Assembly (NCBI GenBank): GCA_026193675.1
Contig: JAPHSO010000246.1
Span: forward strand, 1 to 7,233
DNA: 7,233 nt
Direction of reading: 5' to 3'
DNA from: Gammaproteobacteria bacterium
GTDB taxonomy: Bacteria > Pseudomonadota > Gammaproteobacteria > Thiohalomonadales > Thiohalomonadaceae
In this document: in pieces, positions 1 to 4,651 of the stretch
Layout: each line of letters begins with the position of its first letter
Position numbering within the stretch: the first letter of the stretch is position 1
Notes under the pieces: generated by a model
What the model was told of the DNA's origin: nothing
The model's input: the letters and a program-made list of their open reading frames with translations, nothing else
The model's database searches: none
Made by a program: the position numbers and the translations under genes

Positions 1-80
1 ATTTTCTTGCAACCCTAAAATGCCGGTAGCCTTGAGTTCGAATCAAGAGACAATTTAGAGAGTTCTTATATGGTTCGCTG

Positions 81-103
81 TTTTCAGGTAAAATGGCCGG
101 CTA
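81..103 (+). promoter_or_regulatory. Promoter core of the cysteine-cluster gene; copy 1 of a 23-base element
   Basis: A -10 box TAAAAT (89-94) is preceded by TTTTCAGG and followed at once by GGCCGGCTA. The same block recurs at 5228-5250 upstream of typA with one substitution (TACAAT in the -10). Transcription would start around 100-102, giving a leader of about 35 bases before the ATG at 136. The -35 is poor (TTATAT at 66-71 with a 17-base spacer). The G-rich bases before the -10 and the GC-rich block after it suggest a promoter relying on its extended -10 region and discriminator. GC-rich discriminators are typical of growth-rate or stringently controlled sigma-70 promoters; applying that here is inference. 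Confidence 0.6.
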
Positions 104-135
104 AAATTTAATCCCACCTGTTTGAGTAGAAAACC

Positions 136-1026
136 ATGGCTGATGTAGATATTAAAGATTCACCCTTTGACGAGAGTCCAATCGTCCCCAATCTTTTACC
201 GGGCGATACCGAGATCTCATTTAGATGTCATAAGGATATTAAGTGCTTCAACGCCTGTTGCAGCAATATCGATATTACGCTGACGCCCTACGACATTATC
301 CGTCTGAAGAATCGTCTGGATATGAGCTCAAGTGAGTTCCTCAACGAATATACCGTTCCCTTTGAGTTTGATAAGGACAGTATTGCCGGAGTTAAATTTA
401 AGCCGGTAGAAAATGGAACCGCCTGTCAGTTTATGGTGGATGAGGGTTGTAGTGTCTATGAAGACCGTCCCACCTCCTGTCGCTACTATCCTGTTGGCCT
501 GGTCTCTATGCGTAAGTCAGATGAGTACAACGATACCGCATCTTACGCGCTGGTTGAGGAGGAGCACTGCCTTGGACATCAGGAAGATCGCAAACTGACT
601 ATCGACGAGTATCGTGATGAGCAGGGTGTTGATGTCTATGATGAGATGTCGCGCGGATGGCGCCAACTGATCCTCAAGAAGAAGTCATCAGGTGCCACAA
701 TTGGTAAGCCATCACTCAAGAGTCGTCAGCTCTTCTTTATGACCATGTACGATGTTGACCGCTTCCGTACTTTCGTTGCCAGTGTCGGTTTCCAGGACAG
801 CTTTGATGTTGATGAGGAGCGAATGGCCAAGATGCTCACAGACGATGTTGAGCTGATGCTGTTCGGTTATGATTTTATGAAGCAGGTTCTTTTCGCTGAG
901 GAGACTATCCCGCTTAAGGAGGGAGTTAAGGCTCAGCGTGTAAAAGAGGAGAAAGAAAAAATCGAAGAGAAGCAGCGTGCGGCAGAGGCTGTTTACTCGC
1001 CAGATTTTGAGCCAACAGATATTTAA
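136..1026 (+). CDS. YkgJ-family cysteine-cluster protein (putative Zn/Fe-binding)
   Basis: A 296-residue soluble protein with the cysteine-cluster signature of the YkgJ/UPF0153 family. Residues 31-42 carry Cys in a CX5CX3CC arrangement (C31, C37, C41, C42). Residues 97-115 hold the second half: C97, C105 and C115 in the typical pattern 'CQF...GCSVYEDRPTSCRYYP'. C145 (in EEHCLGH) is a further candidate ligand. The family is thought to chelate zinc or an iron cluster; its biochemical role is not settled. After the core comes a region of about 110 residues (SRQLFFMTMYDVDRF onward) seen in longer family members, then a charged Lys/Glu tail (about 264-284) likely to be helical. The ATG at 136 has a weak GAG (124-126) at a suitable distance. 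The gene appears monocistronic, ending at the terminator at 1069-1100. Family assignment is firm; function is not known. Confidence 0.9.
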   Translation: MADVDIKDSPFDESPIVPNLLPGDTEISFRCHKDIKCFNACCSNIDITLTPYDIIRLKNRLDMSSSEFLNEYTVPFEFDKDSIAGVKFKPVENGTACQFMVDEGCSVYEDRPTSCRYYPVGLVSMRKSDEYNDTASYALVEEEHCLGHQEDRKLTIDEYRDEQGVDVYDEMSRGWRQLILKKKSSGATIGKPSLKSRQLFFMTMYDVDRFRTFVASVGFQDSFDVDEERMAKMLTDDVELMLFGYDFMKQVLFAEETIPLKEGVKAQRVKEEKEKIEEKQRAAEAVYSPDFEPTDI

Positions 1027-1060
1027 TCATATTGATATTATCTTCAGTTCAATAACTAGA

Positions 1061-1066
1061 TAAAAT
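1061..1066 (+). promoter_or_regulatory. Possible -10 box for trmO overlapping the terminator
   Basis: TAAAAT lies just upstream of the terminator stem. A start site some 7 bases downstream (about 1073) would fall inside the 5' arm, so transcripts from it would lack the full hairpin and escape termination. The -35 is weak (TTATCT at 1038-1043 with a 17-base spacer). This is inferred mainly from the lack of any other room for a trmO promoter. Confidence 0.3.
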
Positions 1067-1068
1067 TT

Positions 1069-1100
1069 ACGCCCTCTAATCTATTTTAGAGGGCGTTTTT
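1069..1100 (+). terminator. Intrinsic terminator after the cysteine-cluster gene
   Basis: A perfect 11-base-pair stem (ACGCCCTCTAA at 1069-1079 with TTAGAGGGCGT at 1086-1096) encloses a 6-base loop and runs into five T residues (1096-1100). It is the clearest intrinsic terminator in the window. It ends only 21 bases before the trmO start codon, so trmO must depend on read-through or on a promoter overlapping the hairpin. Confidence 0.9.
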
Positions 1101-1109
1101 GTTTGTGAT

Positions 1110-1113
1110 GGAG
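1110..1113 (+). promoter_or_regulatory. Ribosome binding site of trmO (supports TTG start)
   Basis: GGAG lies 8 bases upstream of the TTG at 1122. Neighbouring ATG (1108) and GTG (1105) codons are out of frame, and the conserved PIGVVHS motif begins only 10 residues into the protein. TTG at 1122 is therefore the best supported start. Confidence 0.7.
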
Positions 1114-1121
1114 ATATCTAT

Positions 1122-1856
1122 TTGAGTAGTCCAGACAGTTATTGTATTGAACCGATCGGGGTGGTGCACTCCTGTTATCGTGAGAAATTTGGAATCCCAC
1201 GTCAGCCGGGTCTGGTTGATGCAGCCAGGGCAGTTGTCGAACTCGATCCACGTTTTGGTTCCAGAGAGTCGGTCGAGGGTCTTGAGGCCTATAGCCATAT
1301 CTGGATACTCTTTGTGTTTCATGAGACAGCCGCTCAGGGCTGGAAACCTCAAGTACGTCCTCCACGGTTGGGGGGTAATAAAAAGATGGGGGTGTATGCG
1401 ACGCGCTCAATGTTCCGTCCCAATCCGATTGGTCAATCTGTAGTGAAACTCGACTTCATTGAGTATGGAGAAAAGATTAAGCTACACCTGAGTGGTATAG
1501 ACCTTCTTGATCAGACCCCCGTGCTCGATGTTAAGCCCTATATTCCCTATGTTGAGAGTATTCCAGATGCAACAGCAGGGAGTTTTCAGCAGGCGCCTCT
1601 TGCAACTACAAAAGTGACATTTTGCTCCGATGCACTATTACAGCTTGAGCAGTTTGATGAACTTTATCCAGAACTCAAGAGGCTAATTGAACAGATTTTG
1701 GAGCAAGATCCTCGTCCGGCTTATCATAAAGAGAATGGGCGAGAGTATGGTATTGCGCTGTACGATCTGAATATATGCTGGATCGTTAAAGGGGATGAGT
1801 TTGAGGTGCTCTCTATAGAGAGTGTCGGTGATGAGGGATCCCCTACCAGCAGGTAA
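1122..1856 (+). CDS. trmO: tRNA (N6-threonylcarbamoyladenosine(37)-N6)-methyltransferase TrmO
   Basis: A 244-residue member of the TsaA/TrmO family, close to the usual enterobacterial length (about 235). TrmO uses S-adenosylmethionine to methylate t6A37 of certain ANN-decoding tRNAs (notably tRNA-Thr GGU) to m6t6A in the cytoplasm. The N-terminal TsaA beta-barrel domain spans about residues 9-147. Its family motifs are all present: PIGVVHS (11-17), FGIPRQPGL (23-31), YSHIWILFVFH (57-67), RPPRLGGNKKMGVYATRS (79-96), FRPNPIGQS (98-106) and DLLDQTPVLDVKPYIPY (127-143). The C-terminal domain has DPRPAY (196-201) and YGIALYDLNICWIV (209-222), as in proteobacterial TrmO. The start codon is TTG with GGAG 8 bases upstream. 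The stop codon lies in the loop of a hairpin shared with the convergent RRM gene. Nothing is truncated and no key motif is missing. Confidence 0.96.
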   Translation: MSSPDSYCIEPIGVVHSCYREKFGIPRQPGLVDAARAVVELDPRFGSRESVEGLEAYSHIWILFVFHETAAQGWKPQVRPPRLGGNKKMGVYATRSMFRPNPIGQSVVKLDFIEYGEKIKLHLSGIDLLDQTPVLDVKPYIPYVESIPDATAGSFQQAPLATTKVTFCSDALLQLEQFDELYPELKRLIEQILEQDPRPAYHKENGREYGIALYDLNICWIVKGDEFEVLSIESVGDEGSPTSR

Positions 1857-1868
1857 CTGGCAGGGGAT
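1838..1868. terminator. Hairpin at the convergent trmO / RRM gene ends, containing the trmO stop
   Basis: ATCCCCT (1838-1844) pairs with AGGGGAT (1862-1868) and CCAG (1846-1849) with CTGG (1857-1860), with one A/C mismatch between the two helices. The 7-base loop contains the trmO TAA (1854-1856). On the plus strand it is followed by TTTAATTCT, a weak U-tract. On the minus strand there is no T-run. It probably terminates trmO and may block read-through from the convergent gene, whose stop is at 1880-1882. Confidence 0.55.
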
Positions 1869-1879
1869 TTAATTCTAGG

Positions 1880-2410
1880 TTACTCGCCGTCAGTGAAGTC
1901 ACCATAGTCCTCTTTCTGCGAGCGCTCTTCACGTGGCTTACGTTCGTTACCCTCATTGACTCGAAGATCACGTCCCATGAAATCGAGCCCATTGAGCGCC
2001 TTAATTGCTTTAGCTGCTGGCTTTTCATCCATTTCGACAAAGGCAAAACCACGGGGGCGACGAGTCATACGATCGGTCATGATGCGTACGGTGTGGACAT
2101 TGCCATATTTCGCAAAGAGTTCACGCAGCTGCTCTGAGTTGGCTTTAAAGGCGAGATTGCCTACAAAAATAGTCTTGCGTTGACCACTATTAGTTGAGGC
2201 AGAACTAGAGGCGGCTCCTCGTTGAAGCAGGCCAAAAATTGAAGCTAGTACAAGAGCGATAAAGCTACCAATGGCTGCACCATTGAGAAAGACTTGTTGG
2301 GCGCTTAACTTTTCCCAGCCGTAGATTGGAAAGGTGAAGTGAGCAGCAGCCCCAAGGATAGCGGAGATTATGACTGCGAAAATAATGTGATTAATTGTTG
2401 GAAGGTTCAT
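1880..2410 (-). CDS. Membrane-anchored RRM RNA-binding protein
   Basis: A 176-residue protein with two parts. The N-terminal part has two hydrophobic segments (about residues 9-25 and 44-62) separated by a short loop, predicted as two membrane helices. A Ser/Ala-rich linker (about 65-78) joins them to one RNA-recognition motif at about 79-153. RNP2 (IFVGNL, 81-86) and RNP1 (RGFAFVEM, 120-127) are both intact, with the aromatic residues that stack on RNA bases. The tail (155-176) is charged and starts basic (NERKPREERSQK). Bacterial single-RRM proteins bind single-stranded RNA, but their targets are mostly unknown. With a two-helix hairpin both ends lie on the same side, so I infer an RRM displayed at the cytoplasmic face of the inner membrane. 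The SD-like AAGGA (2424-2428) is 13 bases from the ATG, longer than ideal. No in-frame upstream start codon brings it closer. Confidence 0.88.
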   Translation of the reverse strand: MNLPTINHIIFAVIISAILGAAAHFTFPIYGWEKLSAQQVFLNGAAIGSFIALVLASIFGLLQRGAASSSASTNSGQRKTIFVGNLAFKANSEQLRELFAKYGNVHTVRIMTDRMTRRPRGFAFVEMDEKPAAKAIKALNGLDFMGRDLRVNEGNERKPREERSQKEDYGDFTDGE

Positions 2411-2541
2411 GTTATAGGTTTTTTCCTTACAAATTTTTGAGTTGATATTTTAGAAGCGTGGCATCATTGTTGATATTTATTGTGATGCTCTAAGGTATCG
2501 AAATCGTGATGAAAAACATCAGATTCGCCGATATTCTACTA

Positions 2542-2569
2542 TTGAATTGAACTTTAGACCATCTATATC
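2542..2569 (+). promoter_or_regulatory. Candidate promoter for the two-small-gene operon
   Basis: TTGAAT (2542-2547) and TATATC (2564-2569) with a 16-base spacer resemble sigma-70 -35 and -10 boxes. They lie in the 193-base divergent region upstream of the GTG at 2604 and would give a leader of roughly 27 bases. The spacer is slightly short and the -10 imperfect, so this is tentative. No equally good promoter was found for the divergent RRM gene. Confidence 0.35.
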
Positions 2570-2589
2570 CTGTTAGATCAATCACTTGA

Positions 2590-2594
2590 AGAGG
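2590..2594 (+). promoter_or_regulatory. Ribosome binding site supporting the GTG start at 2604
   Basis: AGAGG lies 9 bases upstream of GTG 2604 and selects that start for the 107-residue protein. Confidence 0.6.
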
Positions 2595-2603
2595 TAATTT
2601 CCA

Positions 2604-2927
2604 GTGCAACTCAATATTTTTATCGATGGTCGCCAGCACCCAATCTTTGTTGATGATGCGCTCGTCACCGAATCGGAAGAATTTTTTTCAAAGATGGAAG
2701 AGGATGTTAGTAAGGGATGGCAGGTTGGCCGTGAATGGATTGAGCAGCCTACTGCAGAGAACTGTTGTCAGGTTGCTGCCGATAGAATGGTGACCGCATT
2801 TGAGCACGACAATCAGGCGATGTATTCGATGATGGGGGCCTACCTCCTGTCGCGCAAACCGGGTCTCGTTTCTGTCATCATCCCCCCCGATGGTGAAATT
2901 CAGGAGACAGAGTTTGTTGTTGAATAA
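2604..2927 (+). CDS. Hypothetical 107-residue protein, first gene of a two-gene operon
   Basis: I do not recognise this family. The GTG start is supported by AGAGG 9 bases upstream, and codon use and composition match neighbouring genes. The protein is soluble and acidic, with no signal peptide or membrane segment. Residues 2-18 look like a beta-hairpin (QLNIFIDGRQHPIFVDD). A helical middle follows, containing an adjacent Cys pair (C54-C55) in ENCCQVAADRMVTAFEHDN. The C-terminal end again looks like beta structure (LVSVIIPPDGEIQETEFVVE). The next gene starts 18 bases downstream on the same strand, so the two are very likely co-transcribed with the pseudo-receiver protein and may act together. 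Being real is well supported; function is unknown. Confidence 0.75.
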   Translation: MQLNIFIDGRQHPIFVDDALVTESEEFFSKMEEDVSKGWQVGREWIEQPTAENCCQVAADRMVTAFEHDNQAMYSMMGAYLLSRKPGLVSVIIPPDGEIQETEFVVE

Positions 2928-2945
2928 TTCAAAAAGAGATTAAGG

Positions 2946-3308
2946 GTGAGCAAACGACTGATAGAGTTTGTAGAGCTTGGTGGTTATCCCGATCTCTCTC
3001 CAATCTATAAAGAGCTGGGTTATGAGGTGGAGACCCCCTATACCGCACGTAAGGCGGTCTCAGCAATCAAGAAACGCAAACCGGACGTGATCGTTGGAGA
3101 GTTTAACTATCAAAGTGAATTTCGGGACCGTATCAGTAATCTGGAGTCAGTCACCGCTGCAGTGGCACATATGTCCGATGTTCGAATTATTGTGCTCTAT
3201 CAGCCAGAGGAGCAGGCGATCTTTGAGACCTTCAAACAGCGCTTCCCCGCCATTGAGGCAGTTGCGCAGCCGATCGATATTGAGACCATGCGCTCAATCC
3301 TGCAGTAG
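2946..3308 (+). CDS. Receiver-like (pseudo-receiver) domain protein, stand-alone
   Basis: A 120-residue single-domain protein whose segment order resembles a CheY-like receiver: an N-terminal strand (RLIEFVEL), a helix, then 'LGYEVETPYTARKAVSAIKKRKPDVIVGEF' (24-53), matching the alpha1-beta2-alpha2-beta3 stretch. RIIVLY (80-85) fits beta4, and AVAQPIDIETM (105-115) fits the 'LTKPFDLEEL' element after beta5. The catalytic residues are absent. No acidic pair follows beta1, the phospho-acceptor position after beta3 has Gly-Glu (51-52) instead of Asp, beta4 lacks the Thr/Ser, and the conserved Lys before the cis-Pro is Gln108. It would therefore not be phosphorylated in the usual way. The start is GTG at 2946 with a modest GAGA (2936-2939), 18 bases after the preceding stop. 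The fold assignment is inference from motif order; an unrelated alpha/beta fold is possible. Confidence 0.75.
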   Translation: MSKRLIEFVELGGYPDLSPIYKELGYEVETPYTARKAVSAIKKRKPDVIVGEFNYQSEFRDRISNLESVTAAVAHMSDVRIIVLYQPEEQAIFETFKQRFPAIEAVAQPIDIETMRSILQ

Positions 3309-3337
3309 GCAGGATAAAAACACTCATTAATCAATTG

Positions 3338-3363
3338 AGCACCCTCAACGATGTGAGGGTGCT
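3338..3363. terminator. Hairpin between convergent transcription units
   Basis: A perfect 10-base-pair stem (AGCACCCTCA at 3338-3347 with TGAGGGTGCT at 3354-3363) encloses the 6-base loop ACGATG. It lies between the end of the pseudo-receiver gene (3308) and the end of the H1-like gene (3371). There is no proper T-run on either strand, so it may be a bidirectional terminator of low efficiency or an RNA 3'-end stabiliser. Confidence 0.6.
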
Positions 3364-3370
3364 GTAGATC

Positions 3371-4621
3371 TTACTCTGCCGGAGCAGCCGGAGCAGCCGG
3401 AGCAGCCGGATCTGGCTGGTAGGGGGCCACCGGATAGGCGTAATAGGGTGGTGGCAGAAATCCCGGTGCCATATTGGCTGGTGGGTAGTAGTAGGGGTTA
3501 ACCGGGGCTACCCGGTTCATCGCGTTGAATGGAGGGTAGTAGTCAGGATTCCATGGATTTGGAGCAATATAGCCCGGCTGGTAGTAACCGTTCTGTTGAG
3601 GTGCGGTTATGTCAGCACTTTGTGACACTGCAGTCTCAGAAACCCCACTTTCAGAATCTGTGGCAGCATCCTGCGCGGCATCAGCTGCGTTACCTGCACT
3701 TTCTGTTTCATCTTGTATCGTGCTGGATTCAGCAGTGCCTGTTGAATCTGTATTGCTACCCTCATCGGGGGCTGAAGCTGTGGATGAGCTGCTCGTATCT
3801 GAAGCGGTACCTGCAGTGGTGGCTGTCGTGTTAGTCGCGTCACTAGCGCTCTCGCTTGAAATAGCTGGTTTGGCTTCGTCGCTTGCTGCCGAGTTGTCAG
3901 TTGTGGTTGATGGGTCGCTTTCGGCTCCAGCCGAATCGGTTGAGAGAGGAGCCACAACCGGTTGTGATGAGCTTAGAGGAACAGCGACATCATTACTGCC
4001 TTTAGAGTAGAAGTAGAGGGCAACAAGAACGGCAACGGCGACCAATGCCTTGAGCCAGAATGAGCCACCACTCTCCTTTTTTGGTTCATGGGGAGCTGCA
4101 CCAATCTCTTCAGCATCGGCAACACCAAGGTCAACCAGCTTCTGACGAATCTCCTGTTGGTGCTTGAGATCATCGGGGTTCGAGCTGTCGGCGCCACTCT
4201 TTTCTGGTGCGGCCTCGGCCTTCAATTCCAGTTTAATTTCAGTGGGTTGCTCAGCCGCTTTTACTGCTGAGGTGGTGGCAGCGGTTGCAACGGCTGCTGA
4301 AGTGGCTGCGGTTGCAGCAGTACTCTTCTCAGGGGCAGCCTTTTTCTTAACGGCCGCTTTCTTTTTGGGAGCGGCCTTTTTCTTAACAGCTACTTTCTTT
4401 TTGGCGGCAGCCTTTTTCTGCACTGCAGCCTTCTTTTTAGGAGCGGCTTTTTTCTTAACGGCAGCTTTTTTCTTAGGAGCTGCTCTCTTTTTTACAGCTG
4501 TCTTTTTCTTAGGAGCAGATTTTTTGGCAGGGGCCGCTTCACTACTACTGGAGGCGTTGACTGCAGCTTGCATCTCAGCAGTCATTGGTTCGGTATGAGC
4601 ACTTTTGTCTTTTTCAGCCAT
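3371..4621 (-). CDS. Single-pass membrane protein with histone H1-like Lys/Ala repeat tail
   Basis: A 416-residue protein of four blocks. (1) Residues 33-99 form a strongly basic repeat: ten KKK-AAx hexads (38-97) alternating mainly AAP and AAV, like the C-terminal tails of eukaryotic histone H1 and the Lys/Ala/Pro repeats of bacterial AlgP/PhaF-type and Hc1-like DNA-binding proteins. (2) An Ala/Thr-rich and charged linker (100-186) includes a likely helix (DDLKHQQEIRQKLVDLG). (3) One membrane helix lies at 188-206 (FWLKALVAVAVLVALYFYS). (4) An acidic Ser/Thr/Ala region (208-340, one Lys and no Arg) leads into a Tyr/Pro-rich tail (346-401, 12 Tyr) ending in AAP repeats. Positive charges before the helix favour a cytoplasmic N-terminus and periplasmic C-terminus. 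There is no cysteine. AAGGAA (4628-4633) lies 6 bases upstream of the ATG. The gene follows the SseB-domain gene by 30 bases. Function is unknown; membrane tethering of DNA or RNA is inference. Confidence 0.85.
   Translation of the reverse strand: MAEKDKSAHTEPMTAEMQAAVNASSSSEAAPAKKSAPKKKTAVKKRAAPKKKAAVKKKAAPKKKAAVQKKAAAKKKVAVKKKAAPKKKAAVKKKAAPEKSTAATAATSAAVATAATTSAVKAAEQPTEIKLELKAEAAPEKSGADSSNPDDLKHQQEIRQKLVDLGVADAEEIGAAPHEPKKESGGSFWLKALVAVAVLVALYFYSKGSNDVAVPLSSSQPVVAPLSTDSAGAESDPSTTTDNSAASDEAKPAISSESASDATNTTATTAGTASDTSSSSTASAPDEGSNTDSTGTAESSTIQDETESAGNAADAAQDAATDSESGVSETAVSQSADITAPQQNGYYQPGYIAPNPWNPDYYPPFNAMNRVAPVNPYYYPPANMAPGFLPPPYYAYPVAPYQPDPAAPAAPAAPAE
3381..3410. repeat. 9-base tandem repeat encoding the C-terminal AAP triplets
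   Basis: Three exact copies of GGAGCAGCC (3381-3407) plus a partial GGA encode the Ala-Ala-Pro repeats at the very end of the H1-like protein on the minus strand. Exact in-frame 9-base repeats can change copy number by slippage without a frameshift. Confidence 0.85.
4331..4510 (-). repeat. Ten degenerate 18-base (hexad) repeats, histone H1-like tail
   Basis: This is 180 bases coding ten consecutive six-residue units (KKKTAV, KKRAAP, KKKAAV, KKKAAP and so on). They are mostly paired into 12-residue AAP/AAV doublets. Codons for Ala and Lys vary between copies, so the repeat is kept at protein level rather than being a fresh DNA duplication. Confidence 0.85.
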
Positions 4622-4627
4622 CGTCTG

Positions 4628-4633
4628 TTCCTT
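4628..4633 (-). promoter_or_regulatory. Ribosome binding site of the H1-like gene
   Basis: AAGGAA on the minus strand lies 6 bases upstream of the ATG at 4621. It lies in the 30-base gap after the SseB-domain gene and supports separate translation initiation within one operon. Confidence 0.7.
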
Positions 4634-4651
4634 AAGCTAGCGTTGCAGTTG

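Noticed and set aside
31..47. A GTTCGAATC string in a small hairpin, resembling the T-arm of a tRNA
   Set aside because: The stem CTTGA/TCAAG is out of register with the G53-C61 pair of a real T-arm. No acceptor stem, anticodon arm or CCA end can be fitted around it.
1081..1410. Minus-strand open frame of 109 residues overlapping trmO
   Set aside because: It lies opposite the conserved TsaA domain coding sequence and across the terminator, and shows no recognisable protein pattern.
2461..2488. Inverted repeat GCATCA / TGATGC in the divergent intergenic region
   Set aside because: There are only six paired bases with a 16-base AT-rich spacer. It could be a weak operator, but it is within what chance gives and has no second copy nearby.
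2507..2521. TGATG-AAAAA-CATCA hairpin in the same region
   Set aside because: A 5-base stem with no T-run on either strand; too weak to call a terminator or operator.
3609..4010. Plus-strand open frame of 133 residues, Ala/Val/Ser-rich
   Set aside because: It is a mirror of the low-complexity Ser/Thr/Ala region of the H1-like gene, with no supporting start signal.
4164..4598. Plus-strand open frame of 144 residues rich in Ala and Phe, which looks like a membrane protein
   Set aside because: It is the antisense of the Lys/Ala repeat: AAA/AAG codons read backwards become TTT/CTT. The minus-strand frame has a proper ribosome binding site, start and domain order.
3371..4621. Suspicion that the mixed composition of the H1-like gene reflects a frameshift or fusion of two genes
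   Set aside because: One frame runs without interruption through the basic repeat, linker, helix, acidic region and Tyr/Pro tail, and each block is compositionally coherent in that frame.
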